A stretch of 64,000 nt of DNA from assembly GCA_024636475.1 (NCBI GenBank), contig JAGXHA010000103.1, forward strand, positions 62,001 to 126,000, in the 5' to 3' direction. Both the position numbers and the translations under genes were made by a program. This document shows positions 1 to 9,311 of this stretch, piece by piece; position 1 is the first letter of the stretch; the number at the start of each line of letters is the position of its first letter. This DNA comes from Roseobacter sp. GTDB taxonomy: Bacteria > Pseudomonadota > Alphaproteobacteria > Rhodobacterales > Rhodobacteraceae. The notes beneath the pieces were generated by a model. The model had not been told where the DNA came from. It did not search any database and saw only the letters and a program-made list of their open reading frames with translations.

Positions 1-695
1 TCGGCAAGCATTTGACCATTTTACCGATTGAAATCGTTGTACGAGGGTATCTGGCAGGCTCCACCGGGACATCGGTGCTGACGCTCTATAAAAAGGGCGC
101 GCGCCAGATGTACGGCCATACCTTCCCCGACGGGTTGCGCGACAACGAGGCCCTGCCCGACGCGATCATCACACCCACGTCCAAGGAATTTGACGGCGGT
201 CATGACGCGCCCCTGACCGCAACCCAGATTGTCGACCAAGGGCTGCTCACCCAAGCACAATGGGACCAGATCAGCGAAATCGCCCTGCGTCTGTTTGCCC
301 GCGGTCAGGAAATGGCGGCCAAGAACGGTTTGATTTTGGTCGATACGAAATATGAATTCGGCACCGATGCGGATGGCACCTTGATGCTGGCCGATGAAAT
401 CCACACCCCCGACAGTTCGCGGTTTTGGCTGGCGGATGGCTACCAAAGCGCTCTTGAACAGGGCACCCGCCCACCGTCCTTTGACAAGGACGTCATCCGC
501 TCGTGGGTCGATGCGCGCTGTGATCCCTACAAGGATGACATCCCAGAAATTCCTGCCGATCTGATCGCCGCAACCTCTCAGGTTTACATCGATGCCTACG
601 AGGCCATCACAGGACAGACATTCGTACCAAATATGGATGGCGACACGGTCCTGGACCGCGTGCGCGCAAATCTGGCACCTTATTTCACGGGCTAA
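1..695 (+). CDS. purC: SAICAR synthase, 3' part (5' end outside window)
   Basis: Phosphoribosylaminoimidazole-succinocarboxamide synthase condenses CAIR with aspartate in an ATP-dependent step of purine synthesis in the cytoplasm. The reading frame is open from base 3 and runs in without a start codon ([10 protein letters not shown]), so the N-terminal lobe lies outside the window. Visible are VVRGYLAGS, the family signature LVDTKYEFG near residue 108 of the visible part, and [13 protein letters not shown]. The insertion-rich form after VVRGYLAGS is closer to the long yeast ADE1-like enzymes than to the compact E. coli enzyme. The stop is TAA at 693-695. The next gene is rplS, 224 bases away, with its own promoter candidate. 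Confidence 0.93.
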   Translation, partial: GKHLTILPIEIVVRGYLAGSTGTSVLTLYKKGARQMYGHTFPDGLRDNEALPDAIITPTSKEFDGGHDAPLTATQIVDQGLLTQAQWDQISEIALRLFARGQEMAAKNGLILVDTKYEFGTDADGTLMLADEIHTPDSSRFWLADGYQSALEQGTRPPSFDKDVIRSWVDARCDPYKDDIPEIPADLIAATSQVYIDAYEAITGQTFVPNMDGDTVLDRVRANLAPYFTG

Positions 696-712
696 AAGCG
701 GTGCTTCGCCTC

Positions 713-741
713 TTGATCCATAACCCTATCCCGCCTATACG
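713..741 (+). promoter_or_regulatory. Candidate sigma-70 promoter of rplS
   Basis: TTGATC at 713-718 and TATACG at 736-741 are separated by exactly 17 bases, and they lie 180 bases before rplS. Transcription would begin near 748 and give a leader of about 170 bases. This is motif reading only. Confidence 0.5.
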
Positions 742-759
742 CACCCGAGGTCTGGAATC

Positions 760-805
760 GCTTTGAGCGGCTCCAGTCTTTTCTGCATTCGCAGAAACTC
801 AAAGC
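760..805 (+). promoter_or_regulatory. Structured leader RNA upstream of rplS
   Basis: GCTTTGAG (760-767) is complementary to CTCAAAGC (798-805). Inside it, TTTCTGC (780-786) pairs with GCAGAAA (791-797) around the tetraloop ATTC. The two helices abut on the 3' side and are separated by a 12-base bulge on the 5' side (768-779). Ribosomal protein mRNAs often carry such leaders for autoregulation. Whether L19 binds this one is inference. Confidence 0.5.
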
Positions 806-919
806 AAAGCTGATGCTACCTTCGATGGGCCGCTGCGGCAGGCCTGACAGACAGACCGAAGCTCTGGGATTGCACAAAACTTCGTGGACTAACCACGAGC
901 ATTCATAGGAGTTGATCAG

Positions 920-1303
920 ATGAACCTGATTGCTGAAATCGAGGCGGAACAAATCGCCGAACTGGGCAAAGAGATCCCAGACTTCCGCGCCGGAGACACC
1001 ATCCGCGTGGGCTTTAAAGTGACCGAAGGTACCCGTACCCGCGTCCAGAACTACGAAGGCGTCTGCATTGCACGCAACAACGGCAAAGGCATTGCCGGGT
1101 CGTTCACCGTGCGCAAGATCTCCTTTGGTGAGGGTGTGGAACGTGTGTTCCCGCTGCACTCCACCAACATCGAAAGCATCACCGTGATCCGTCGCGGCCG
1201 TGTACGTCGTGCCAAGCTGTACTATTTGCGCAGCCGTCGCGGCAAATCGGCACGCATTGTCGAGAACGCCCATTACAAGCCAAAATCTGGCGCGAACGCG
1301 TAA
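920..1303 (+). CDS. rplS: 50S ribosomal protein L19
   Basis: L19 sits at the 30S/50S interface of the ribosome. The 127-residue product has the family core [11 protein letters not shown], the [18 protein letters not shown] stretch and the basic C-terminal half [18 protein letters not shown]. Its length is normal for the family. The start ATG at 920 has AGGAG ten bases before it. In many bacteria rplS follows trmD. Here it stands behind its own long leader and is followed after 11 bases by rpmE, so the two ribosomal genes probably share one transcript. Confidence 0.97.
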   Translation: MNLIAEIEAEQIAELGKEIPDFRAGDTIRVGFKVTEGTRTRVQNYEGVCIARNNGKGIAGSFTVRKISFGEGVERVFPLHSTNIESITVIRRGRVRRAKLYYLRSRRGKSARIVENAHYKPKSGANA

Positions 1304-1314
1304 GGAGAGCTGTC

Positions 1315-1536
1315 ATGAAAGCCGATACACATCCCGAATACCACATGATCAACGTCAAATTGACCGACGGCACGATCCTGGAAATGAAATCGACCTACGG
1401 CAAAGAAGGCGACCAACTGTCGCTTGATATTGACCCGTCCGTGCACCCCGCATGGAACGGCGGCACCTCGCGTCTTATGGACACCGGTGGCCGCGTATCG
1501 AAGTTCAAGAACAAGTACGCAGGTCTAGGCTTCTAA
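1315..1536 (+). CDS. rpmE: 50S ribosomal protein L31, cysteine-free type
   Basis: L31 bridges the central protuberance of the 50S and the head of the 30S. The 73 residues include [15 protein letters not shown] and the later HPAWNGG. The four zinc-binding cysteines of the C+ form are absent, so this is the C-minus form usual in alphaproteobacteria; no zinc-dependent exchange is expected. It has a good ribosome site (AAGGAG at 1303-1308) and ends 23 bases before a strong terminator stem, which closes the rplS-rpmE unit. Confidence 0.96.
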   Translation: MKADTHPEYHMINVKLTDGTILEMKSTYGKEGDQLSLDIDPSVHPAWNGGTSRLMDTGGRVSKFKNKYAGLGF

Positions 1537-1559
1537 ACCCACCTACGATTTACAATTTG

Positions 1560-1600
1560 AAAGTGGCGCGTCCCAATCGGGGGTGCGCCACTTTCTTTTT
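1560..1600 (+). terminator. Rho-independent terminator after rpmE
   Basis: AAAGTGGCGC (1560-1569) pairs with GCGCCACTTT (1585-1594), followed by a T-run at 1596-1600. Confidence 0.9.
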
Positions 1601-1777
1601 GAAGGGTCCGGCCAGACCGTCCTCAATGGTTTTCCAAAACCTGTGGCGTCATGGCAAAGGCAACAAGATAAACCCCGATATCAGCGCGCAAGTGCTTTTA
1701 AATGAGTCATAGCTATCATATGGTTATTGCCAAAGTGATCGCGCAGACAATTGCGGGAAGATAAGGGACAATTGGGA

Positions 1778-2587
1778 ATGGCGCATATTATCGTCGTCGG
1801 AAATGAAAAAGGCGGGGCCGGAAAGTCTACCGTTTCGATGCATGTGGCAACCGCCCTGTCACGCATGGGCCACAAGACCAGCATGCTGGATCTGGATCTG
1901 CGCCAACGGACCTTGGGGCGCTTCACCGACAACCGCAAAGCGTTCCTTGCGTCAGCTGAGCTCGAATTGCCCTCCTCTACGATGCACGAACTGCCCGAGG
2001 TCGAAGCCGATGCGCTCAAGCCGGGCGAGAACATTTTCGACCACAGACTAAGTGCTGCCGTGGCTGATCTTGAGCCTGTCAGCGATTTTATCCTGATCGA
2101 CTGCCCCGGATCGCACACCCGTCTAAGCCAGGTGGCACATTCGCTGGCAGACACATTGATCACGCCGCTGAATGACAGTTTTATCGACTTTGATCTTTTG
2201 GCCCACACAGATGCAACTGGCGATAAGATCACCGGTCCCTCCGTCTATTCCGAGATGGTCTGGAATGCGCGCCAGTTGCGTGCGCAAGCCGGGCTTGATC
2301 CTATCGATTGGGTCGTCGTGCGCAATCGCATGGGTGCGCAGCGCATGGTGAACAAAGACAAGATGGAGCGTGCAATCGTTAACCTGAGCAAACGCATCGG
2401 TTTTCGCATTGCACCTGGTTTCAACGAACGTGTGATCTTTCGCGAACTGTTCCCGCGCGGGCTGACTTTGCTGGACCTCAAGGACATTGGCGTCAAACAG
2501 TTGAACATCTCGAATGTGGCAGCCCGTCAGGAACTGCGTGATCTGATGAAAGCCCTCAAACTGCCGGGCGTGGAAGTTAATTTCTGA
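1778..2587 (+). CDS. mipZ: Division-plane positioning ATPase MipZ
   Basis: MipZ is a ParA/MinD-type P-loop ATPase that forms a gradient from the ParB-bound pole and inhibits FtsZ, so that division occurs at midcell. The protein opens with MAHIIVVGNEKGGAGKST, which is the deviant Walker A with its signature lysine, and continues with LDLDLRQRTLGRF and the Walker B stretch FILIDCPGSHT. The 269-residue length from ATG 1778 fits Caulobacter-type MipZ. A TTG nine codons upstream is open but would add residues before the conserved start. The 3' end overlaps the convergent DMT gene by 11 bases. Confidence 0.88.
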   Translation: MAHIIVVGNEKGGAGKSTVSMHVATALSRMGHKTSMLDLDLRQRTLGRFTDNRKAFLASAELELPSSTMHELPEVEADALKPGENIFDHRLSAAVADLEPVSDFILIDCPGSHTRLSQVAHSLADTLITPLNDSFIDFDLLAHTDATGDKITGPSVYSEMVWNARQLRAQAGLDPIDWVVVRNRMGAQRMVNKDKMERAIVNLSKRIGFRIAPGFNERVIFRELFPRGLTLLDLKDIGVKQLNISNVAARQELRDLMKALKLPGVEVNF

Positions 2588-3452
2588 TTCTTTTGCGACG
2601 CAGCAAGACAATCATGTTTGACACGAACAGTGCCACAATCACGATAACGCCGCCTAAAAGGGCATAGCTGCCAGGGTTTTCTCCGATCATCCACCACACC
2701 AGCAAAGGTGCGGGAACGGATTCGAGCAAAACCAATAACCCGACCTCAGCAGAGGTGATGTAGCGGGGGCCAAGCGCCAGGAAAACCGAACTCGACATGA
2801 TCACCACACCGTGGCTCAAAACCAGCGGCGCTTGATCTATCGGCATGGAAAACGGGTGCGCAAAAGGCGCGATCAACGCCGCGACAATCAGATAGGCCAT
2901 GCCCACCCCCGGCACCATGGACACCGCGCGGGCGTGACGCGCTGCCGTCAATCCGGCAGCAAACAACGCGGATACCGCCAGCGCCAGCAGATCCCCCGCA
3001 AGGCTGGCATGTGCCGTCTCGCCCGACCCGTAGGCAATGATCGCGATCCCGACCATGACCACAGCAATGGTGATCAACATCCGCTTGCTGATAGGTTCGG
3101 CAAGAAAGATGCGGCTGTAGATCGAAGCAAAGATCGGCAAGGACGCGATGATAAACACGACATTTGCAACCGAGGTCAGACTGACCGCGAGAACAAACAA
3201 AACGCCGCTGGCACCCGTCCCGATCATGTAAACCACGCCGTAGCGCCCTTGCCGCAAAACATCGCGGAACGGTGCGGTTCCTCTGCGGGCCAAAATCCAG
3301 ACGCTGATAAGCCCGCCCGCGAGCGACAGACGCCAGAACGCCACCGTCAGTGCCGGCGCATCGATCAGCCGGACAAACAGCGAATCCGGCACCACGCATA
3401 GGACGCCGATCAGGGTAATCAAAAGGCCGCGCGCTTGATCATTCATGCTCAA
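2577..3452 (-). CDS. EamA-family (DMT) transporter
   Basis: Drug/metabolite superfamily permease of 291 residues with about ten hydrophobic segments arranged as two EamA repeats (for example LITLIGVLCVVPDSLFVRL at the N-terminus and ALLGGVIVIVALFVSNMIVLL at the C-terminus). Such proteins export or import small metabolites across the inner membrane; the substrate cannot be read from sequence. It ends inside mipZ (tail to tail) and lies 20 bases downstream of the marR-type gene on the same strand, so the two may be cotranscribed. Confidence 0.85.
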   Translation of the reverse strand: MSMNDQARGLLITLIGVLCVVPDSLFVRLIDAPALTVAFWRLSLAGGLISVWILARRGTAPFRDVLRQGRYGVVYMIGTGASGVLFVLAVSLTSVANVVFIIASLPIFASIYSRIFLAEPISKRMLITIAVVMVGIAIIAYGSGETAHASLAGDLLALAVSALFAAGLTAARHARAVSMVPGVGMAYLIVAALIAPFAHPFSMPIDQAPLVLSHGVVIMSSSVFLALGPRYITSAEVGLLVLLESVPAPLLVWWMIGENPGSYALLGGVIVIVALFVSNMIVLLRRKRIRN

Positions 3453-3472
3453 TCGGTGGACCGAGCCCGCGC

Positions 3473-3922
3473 CTAAGTAAAGGTGTCAGGTCGCATGCTG
3501 GACAGTTTCAACAGCATCTGTTGCAGCGTTTCCCGTTCTGACGGGGTTAATTCAGCGGTTAGTCCGGCATCATAGTGCTGTGCGACGCTGTGCAAGTCAG
3601 CGTAGGCCGCTTGACCTTGCGCCGTAAGCGCCAAATGTTCGACCCGCCGATCTGCATCATCGCGTGCGCGGGTGACAAACCGCCGCTCTGTCAGCTTTTG
3701 GACAGCACGGCTGATCTTGGTTTTATGCATATTGGCGCGCTGGCCGATCTCGCTGGCGGTCATCCGGCCATAAAGCCCCAAATGGAATAGGACGCGCCAC
3801 TCTGTCCGCAGCATCCCATAGCGTTCCTTGTAGATTTTCTGAAACTCAAGACTGCTTGCCTCGGCTGCCTGGTTCAGCAGATAGGGCAGAAAAAGGGTAA
3901 GATCGAAATTCTCGTCTGACAT
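3473..3922 (-). CDS. MarR-family regulator, probable regulator of hmgA
   Basis: 149-residue winged-helix regulator. The core is [20 protein letters not shown], then the recognition-helix region [15 protein letters not shown] and the wing [13 protein letters not shown], the usual MarR pattern. It is transcribed divergently from hmgA with only 69 bases between start codons, and a dyad lies in that gap. Local repression of the homogentisate genes, released by an aromatic ligand, is the obvious inference. MarR proteins of this length usually bind as dimers to palindromes. Confidence 0.85.
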   Translation of the reverse strand: MSDENFDLTLFLPYLLNQAAEASSLEFQKIYKERYGMLRTEWRVLFHLGLYGRMTASEIGQRANMHKTKISRAVQKLTERRFVTRARDDADRRVEHLALTAQGQAAYADLHSVAQHYDAGLTAELTPSERETLQQMLLKLSSMRPDTFT

Positions 3923-3938
3923 GAATGCAATCGCTTGT

Positions 3939-3971
3939 TAGTTACAAAAACAACTATTACAAACGTAACAT
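3939..3971 (+). promoter_or_regulatory. Operator and promoter between marR gene and hmgA
   Basis: TAGTT (3939-3943) and AACTA (3952-3956) form an inverted repeat with an 8-base spacer. It overlaps a candidate -35 TTACAA (3942-3947), placed 18 bases before a -10-like TAACAT (3966-3971). A second, looser dyad is GTTAC (3941-3945) with GTAAC (3965-3969). Binding there would block hmgA transcription and could also act on the divergent regulator gene. Confidence 0.55.
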
Positions 3972-3991
3972 ATTTTGCAAGGGAGGCTTTG

Positions 3992-5353
3992 ATGAACCAC
4001 CAAGTGACCCCGTCCGACCTGACCACTGCCGCGAGCCCTATGGGCACGACCGAAGGTTACATGCCCGGCTTTGGCAATGATTTTGAAACCGAAGCCCTGC
4101 CCGGCGCGCTGCCTCAGGGCATGAACAGCCCGCAGAAATGCAACTATGGTCTTTACGGCGAACAACTGTCCGGCACCGCCTTCACGGCCCCAAGCCACCA
4201 GAATGAACGCACATGGTGTTACCGTATCCGCCCGTCGGTCAAGCACTCGCACCGATACGAAAAAATCGATCTGCCCTACTGGAAATCAGCGCCGCATATT
4301 CCTGCCGATGTCACCAGCCTTGGCCAATACCGCTGGGACCCCGTCCCACACTCGACGGAAAAGCTGACATGGCTGACCGGCATGCGCACGATGACCAGCG
4401 CGGGCGATGTGAACACCCAAGTCGGCATGGCAACCCACATCTATCTGGTCACTCAAAGCATGGTGGATGCCTACTTCTATTCTGCTGACAGCGAGTTGTT
4501 GATCGTCCCCCAAGAAGGCCGCCTGCGGTTTTGCACCGAACTTGGCGTGATCGACCTTGAGCCAAAGGAAATCGCGATCATCCCGCGCGGCCTTGTCTAC
4601 CGGGTTGAGGTGCTTGAGGGGCCCGCACGCGGCTTTGTCTGCGAAAATTACGGTCAGAAGTTCGAACTGCCCAGCCGCGGCCCTATCGGGGCCAACTGCA
4701 TGGCCAACCGCCGCGACTTTAAAACGCCCGTCGCCGCGTTCGAGGATCGCGATGCCCCCTCAACCGTGACAATCAAATGGTGCGGACAATTCCACGAGAC
4801 CAAGATTGGCCATTCGCCTTTGGACGTGGTCGCTTGGCACGGCAACTACGCGCCCGTCAAATACGACCTGCGCACCTATTGCCCCGTTGGCGCGGTACTG
4901 TTCGACCACCCCGATCCGTCAATCTTTACCGTGCTGACAGCCCCCTCGGGCGTAGAGGGCACCGCAAACATTGACTTTGTACTGTTCCGCGAACGCTGGA
5001 TGGTCGCCGAAAACACATTCCGCCCCCCATGGTACCACAAGAACGTCATGTCCGAGTTGATGGGCAATATCTACGGCCAGTACGATGCAAAACCCAAGGG
5101 TTTCATCCCCGGCGGGATGTCACTGCACAACATGATGCTGCCGCATGGCCCTGATAAAAATGCCTTTGAGGGAGCTTCCAATGCTGATCTACAGGCCAGC
5201 AAGCTCGACAATACGATGTCGTTCATGTTCGAAACCCGCTTCCCCCAGCACCTGACCGAATTCGCCGCGAAAGAGGCCCCGTTGCAGGATGATTACATCG
5301 ATTGCTGGGAAACTCTGGAAAAGAAGTTCGACGGCACGCCCGGCAAGAAATAG
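3992..5353 (+). CDS. hmgA: Homogentisate 1,2-dioxygenase
   Basis: Iron(II) extradiol-type dioxygenase that opens the homogentisate ring to maleylacetoacetate, the key step of tyrosine and phenylalanine breakdown. The 453 residues begin [10 protein letters not shown]; the conserved body starts at [19 protein letters not shown]. The C-terminal cupin carries [12 protein letters not shown] and [15 protein letters not shown], the region of the iron-binding His and Glu residues. ATG 3992 has GGGAGG eight bases upstream. The frame is open further 5', but that part covers the operator and promoter. It is first in an apparent operon with fahA (59 bases on). Confidence 0.96.
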   Translation: MNHQVTPSDLTTAASPMGTTEGYMPGFGNDFETEALPGALPQGMNSPQKCNYGLYGEQLSGTAFTAPSHQNERTWCYRIRPSVKHSHRYEKIDLPYWKSAPHIPADVTSLGQYRWDPVPHSTEKLTWLTGMRTMTSAGDVNTQVGMATHIYLVTQSMVDAYFYSADSELLIVPQEGRLRFCTELGVIDLEPKEIAIIPRGLVYRVEVLEGPARGFVCENYGQKFELPSRGPIGANCMANRRDFKTPVAAFEDRDAPSTVTIKWCGQFHETKIGHSPLDVVAWHGNYAPVKYDLRTYCPVGAVLFDHPDPSIFTVLTAPSGVEGTANIDFVLFRERWMVAENTFRPPWYHKNVMSELMGNIYGQYDAKPKGFIPGGMSLHNMMLPHGPDKNAFEGASNADLQASKLDNTMSFMFETRFPQHLTEFAAKEAPLQDDYIDCWETLEKKFDGTPGKK

Positions 5354-5412
5354 TTGCATCTGCCCGCATCGCCCTACGTCGATAACAGCATACATCACAT
5401 CAAGGAATACAA

Positions 5413-6666
5413 ATGACACGTCTGACTTCATGGGTGGAAAGCGCCAACACAGCCGACACTGATTTTCCGCTCAACAACTTGCCTTACGGCGTCTTTTCGA
5501 CGAATTCCCTAGAGCCCCGCTGTGGTGTGGCGATCGGGGATATGGTTGTGGATATGGCCGCCCTAGAGGCGGAAGATCTGGTGTTGTTGCATTTCGAGCC
5601 CGTTTTCGATGTTCCCTACTGGAACGACGTGATGGATCTGGGCCCCGAAACATGGGCCAGCCTGCGCGCCCGACTGATCGAATTGCTTTCTGCCGACAGC
5701 CCCGATCAAGCGAAAGTCGCGCCCCATCTGGTGCCGACTTCCGAGATCCGCCTGCACATGCCACTGGTTGTCTCGGAATACACCGATTTCTACGCGGGCC
5801 GTCACCACGCCACCAATGTTGGCACCATGTTCCGAGGTGCCGAAAATGCGCTGCCGCCCAATTGGCTGCACATCCCCATCGGGTACAACGGGCGCGCCTC
5901 GACTGTGGTTGTCTCCGGCACGGATATCCGGCGCCCCAACGGCCAGACCAAGGCACCGGATGCGGATGCACCGACCTTCGGACCCTGCAAACGACTTGAT
6001 ATCGAACTGGAGATGGGTGCCATCGTCGGCACCTCGACCGATATGGGCGATACGCTCAGCGTGGCCGAAGCCGACGAGATGATCTTTGGCTACGTTCTGC
6101 TGAACGACTGGTCCGCGCGCGATATCCAAGCCTGGGAATACCAGCCGCTTGGGCCCTTTCAGGCCAAAGCCTTCGCCACATCCATCTCCCCCTGGATCGT
6201 GACAACCGCAGCGCTTGAGCCGTTCCGCACCTCGACGCCGCCGCGTGAAAAGGAACTCTTGCCCTATCTGCAAGAACCCAAACCGATGCTTTATAACATC
6301 GACCTGTCGGTGATCATCCAGCCCGAAGGTGGCGAACAAGAGGTGATCTCGCGCACCAACTACAACACGATGTACTACTCCGCACCCCAGCAACTGGCGC
6401 ATCACGCTTCATCAGGCTGTGCGATGAACTCTGGCGATTTACTCGGCTCCGGCACGATTTCAGGCCCCGAAAAAAGCGAACGTGGCAGCCTGCTGGAACT
6501 TAGCTGGGGCGGCGAGGAACCCATCACCCTGTCAGACGGCACCACCCGCAGCTTTATCGAGGACGGCGATACCATGATCCTTACCGGTCACGCCCAAGGA
6601 CCGGACTACCGCATCGGCTTTGGCGCTTGCGCGGGTACAATCCTCCCCGCCAAAGCGCGCTCCTGA
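5413..6666 (+). CDS. fahA: Fumarylacetoacetase
   Basis: Hydrolyses fumarylacetoacetate to fumarate and acetoacetate, the last step of the homogentisate pathway. The 417-residue product has the N-terminal SH3-like domain, then the FAH catalytic domain with FYAGRHHATNVGTMFRG, MIFGYVLLNDWSARDIQAWE and QPLGPFQAKAFATSISPW, which hold the metal and substrate contacts. Length and motif order are normal. The start ATG 5413 follows AAGGA. No glutathione-dependent maleylacetoacetate isomerase gene lies next to it, although this step normally sits between HmgA and FahA. Confidence 0.96.
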   Translation: MTRLTSWVESANTADTDFPLNNLPYGVFSTNSLEPRCGVAIGDMVVDMAALEAEDLVLLHFEPVFDVPYWNDVMDLGPETWASLRARLIELLSADSPDQAKVAPHLVPTSEIRLHMPLVVSEYTDFYAGRHHATNVGTMFRGAENALPPNWLHIPIGYNGRASTVVVSGTDIRRPNGQTKAPDADAPTFGPCKRLDIELEMGAIVGTSTDMGDTLSVAEADEMIFGYVLLNDWSARDIQAWEYQPLGPFQAKAFATSISPWIVTTAALEPFRTSTPPREKELLPYLQEPKPMLYNIDLSVIIQPEGGEQEVISRTNYNTMYYSAPQQLAHHASSGCAMNSGDLLGSGTISGPEKSERGSLLELSWGGEEPITLSDGTTRSFIEDGDTMILTGHAQGPDYRIGFGACAGTILPAKARS

Positions 6667-6673
6667 CCCCGCT

Positions 6674-6707
6674 TCATTTTGCCAAATAAACTCCCGCCGG
6701 AGGCATC
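6674..6707. repeat. Short dispersed intergenic element, copy 1
   Basis: The stretch reads CATTTTGCCAAAT, then AAACTCCCGCCGGAGGCAT. It contains a CTCC-CGCC-GGAG hairpin (6691-6702). A CCAAAT box followed by a small GC-rich hairpin recurs at about 31052 and 51504 in other gene gaps. Its function is unknown. Confidence 0.4.
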
Positions 6708-6747
6708 CAAGACCGCCCCGTGCACCGACGTCTGAAAAGGAAAATCA

Positions 6748-7698
6748 ATGTCCAAGAAATTCGCTTCCCAAGGGGACATGACCGAAAAGAAAATCTCCTT
6801 CACCGAAGTCGGCAAAGACCTCTGGGCCTTTACCGCCGAAGGCGACCCAAACTCTGGCGTGATCATCGGCGATGACAGTGTGATGATCATCGAGGCACAA
6901 GCCACCCCGCGCCTCGCAAACAAGGTCATCGAGAAAGTGCGCGAGGTCACTGACAAACCCATCACACATGTCGTCCTGACCCACTACCACGCTGTGCGCG
7001 TCCTCGGTGCCTCCGCTTTCAACGCCGACCAGATTATCATGTCCGAAATGGCGCGCGGCATGGTGAATGAACGCGGTCAAGAAGATTGGGACAGTGAATT
7101 CCAGCGCTTCCCCCGTCTGTTTGAAGGTCACGAATCCATTCCCGGCCTGACCTACCCCACCACCACCTTTAACGACCGCATGACCGTGTACCTCGGCAAC
7201 CGCCGCGTCGACCTGAAGCATTTGGGCCGTGCCCATACCGCGGGTGATATTGTCATCCATGTCCCCGATGAAAATGTGATGTTCACCGGTGATATCGTCG
7301 AATACCACTCCGCCTGCTATTGCGGCGACGGGTATTTCTCCGAATGGGGTGCCACGCTGGACGCAATCAAAGCATATGATGTGGCAGCCATTGCGCCGGG
7401 TCGCGGCGATGCGCTGGTGGGCACCGATATGGTCAACAAGGCGATTGAAAACACCCGCGATTTTGTTGAGAGCACCTACCGCCCCGCCGCCCGCGTGGCC
7501 GCCCGCAACGGCACATTGAAAGACGCTTGGGACGCCGTGCGCGCCGAATGTGACCCGAAGTTCGCGGACTATGCGATCTATGAGCATTGCCTGCCCTTCA
7601 ACGTCGCCCGCGCCTATGACGAAGCCCGCGGCATCAGCCACCCGCGCATCTGGACAGACAAGCGCGACGTCGAGATGTGGGAGCAGTTGCAAAGCTGA
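6748..7698 (+). CDS. Metallo-beta-lactamase-fold protein with incomplete metal site
   Basis: 316-residue MBL-fold protein. The fold is clear: ITHVVLTHYHAVRVLGAS near residue 71, HLGRAHTAGDIVIH near 152, FTGDIVEYHSACYCGDGYF near 178 and AIAPGRGDALVG near 211. The usual HxHxDH motif is H-Y-H-A-V-R, so the Asp and third His of site 2 are lost, and the usual PGHG is PGRG. The first two histidines, the HTAGD histidine and the FTGD aspartate remain. At most one metal is expected. It sits between fahA and an aromatic monooxygenase gene. The role is unknown; hydrolysis or isomerisation of a pathway intermediate is inference. Confidence 0.82.
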   Translation: MSKKFASQGDMTEKKISFTEVGKDLWAFTAEGDPNSGVIIGDDSVMIIEAQATPRLANKVIEKVREVTDKPITHVVLTHYHAVRVLGASAFNADQIIMSEMARGMVNERGQEDWDSEFQRFPRLFEGHESIPGLTYPTTTFNDRMTVYLGNRRVDLKHLGRAHTAGDIVIHVPDENVMFTGDIVEYHSACYCGDGYFSEWGATLDAIKAYDVAAIAPGRGDALVGTDMVNKAIENTRDFVESTYRPAARVAARNGTLKDAWDAVRAECDPKFADYAIYEHCLPFNVARAYDEARGISHPRIWTDKRDVEMWEQLQS

Positions 7699-7706
7699 GA
7701 CCGATC

Positions 7707-9311
7707 ATGGCTTACGATTACGCCCCTTTCCCCTACACACCGCCCCTTGGGCTGACCGAGCCGGAACAGCGTCATGCGATCGTGATCGTAGGCGCGGGCC
7801 CCATAGGACTGGCGATGGCGATTGATCTGGCACAACAGGGAGTCGCGTCGGTTGTGCTGGACGACAATAACGTCGTCTCTGTCGGCTCTCGTGCGATCTG
7901 CTGGGCCAAACGGACGCTCGAAATCTTCGACCGTCTGGGCATAGGCGAACGCATGCTGGCCAAGGGCGTGACCTGGAAAGTCGGGCGAAATTTCCACGGT
8001 GACAAACAGGTCTATGCCTTTGATTTGCTGCCAGAACCGGGCCACAAATACCCCGCGTTCATCAACCTGCAGCAATACTATGTCGAACAGTATCTTGCCG
8101 AACGCGCCCAAGACTTTCCCGATCTGATCGACCTGCGGTTCCTCAACAAAGTTACCAATCACACCGACCACGGCGATCACGTCGCGCTCTCCATCAGCAC
8201 CCCCGATGGCAACTACACCATCGAAACCAACTATTATATCGCATGCGACGGTGCCGGATCTGCGACACGCAAGCGCATGGATCTGCCGTTCGAGGGCCAA
8301 ACCTTCGAGGAACACTTTCTCATCGTCGACGTCGAAATGGAGACCTCTCCGTTCGGCAACCACGACACGCCCGAGCGCTGGTTCTGGTTCAACCCGCCCT
8401 TTCACAACGGACAATCCGCGCTGCTGCATAAACAGCCCGACAACATCTACCGCATTGATCTGCAACTTGGCCCCGACACCGACCCGAAAGAAGAAGCCAC
8501 GGAGGAAAAGGTCATCCCCCGGATCAAGGCGATCGTTGGTGACACGCCCTTCCGCCTTGACTGGATGAGCGTCTATAAATTCCGCTGCGCCAAGCTGGAC
8601 CGTTTTGTGCATAACCGTGTGATCTTTGTCGGCGACAGCGCCCATGTCGTCAGTCCCTTTGGGGCACGCGGCGGCAATGGTGGCATTCAGGATGTAGATA
8701 ATCTTGGATGGAAACTGGCAGCCATCCTGAAACAAGACGCACCTGCATCTTTGATTGAAAGCTACAACACCGAACGTGTCCACGGGTCTGCGGAAAACAT
8801 CCTGAACTCGGCGCGGGCGACCAATTTCATGACCCCCAAATCCCCAATAGAGGCACTTTTCCGTAACGAGGTCCTTAAACTTGCTGCAGATCACTCATTT
8901 GCCCGCAAAATGATCAATTCCGGCCGCCTGTCACAACCCTGCAATCTGGCGACCTCGCCTTTGCAAACCCCAGGTGACGCGCCCATCTTGCCCGGCTTTC
9001 CAATCATCGATGCGCCACTTGAAGGCTCCAATGTTACAACTTGGCTTATCGCCGAGGCGCAAGGCCAGTTCACCCTTGTGACCGCGAGTCCCACGCCATT
9101 GCCTGCCATCGAAGGCATCAACCGCATCGGGATCAATCAGCAGGCCGACTATCCCTGCTTTATCTCGGTAGGTGGCCATGCTGAAACGCGCTATGGCACA
9201 GATAAAATCTACCTACTGCGCCCCGACGGACATGTTTGCGCTGTATTCAATACAGCTGATCCAATCGCAATAAAGGCTGCCCAAGACCGCGCATTAGGAG
9301 CTACCACATGA
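7707..9311 (+). CDS. FAD-dependent aromatic monooxygenase (MhpA/PHBH-like)
   Basis: 534-residue flavoprotein hydroxylase. The N-terminal dinucleotide fold is IVIVGAGPIGLAMAIDLAQQ (residues about 24-43), and the second FAD motif is VGDSAHVVSPFGARGGNGG (about residue 310). A C-terminal thioredoxin-like extension follows, as in 3-(3-hydroxyphenyl)propionate hydroxylases. Such enzymes add one oxygen ortho or para to a phenolic hydroxyl using NAD(P)H. In this setting the simplest idea is hydroxylation of a phenolic acid into the homogentisate branch. The start ATG 7707 lies 8 bases after the MBL stop. The 3' end overlaps the DUF2783 gene in ATGA. Confidence 0.86.
   Translation: MAYDYAPFPYTPPLGLTEPEQRHAIVIVGAGPIGLAMAIDLAQQGVASVVLDDNNVVSVGSRAICWAKRTLEIFDRLGIGERMLAKGVTWKVGRNFHGDKQVYAFDLLPEPGHKYPAFINLQQYYVEQYLAERAQDFPDLIDLRFLNKVTNHTDHGDHVALSISTPDGNYTIETNYYIACDGAGSATRKRMDLPFEGQTFEEHFLIVDVEMETSPFGNHDTPERWFWFNPPFHNGQSALLHKQPDNIYRIDLQLGPDTDPKEEATEEKVIPRIKAIVGDTPFRLDWMSVYKFRCAKLDRFVHNRVIFVGDSAHVVSPFGARGGNGGIQDVDNLGWKLAAILKQDAPASLIESYNTERVHGSAENILNSARATNFMTPKSPIEALFRNEVLKLAADHSFARKMINSGRLSQPCNLATSPLQTPGDAPILPGFPIIDAPLEGSNVTTWLIAEAQGQFTLVTASPTPLPAIEGINRIGINQQADYPCFISVGGHAETRYGTDKIYLLRPDGHVCAVFNTADPIAIKAAQDRALGATT

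Noticed and set aside
6745..8894. Two long minus-strand frames over the MBL and monooxygenase genes (315 and 426 codons)
   Set aside because: Antisense shadows of two real genes with clear motifs on the plus strand; no independent protein pattern.
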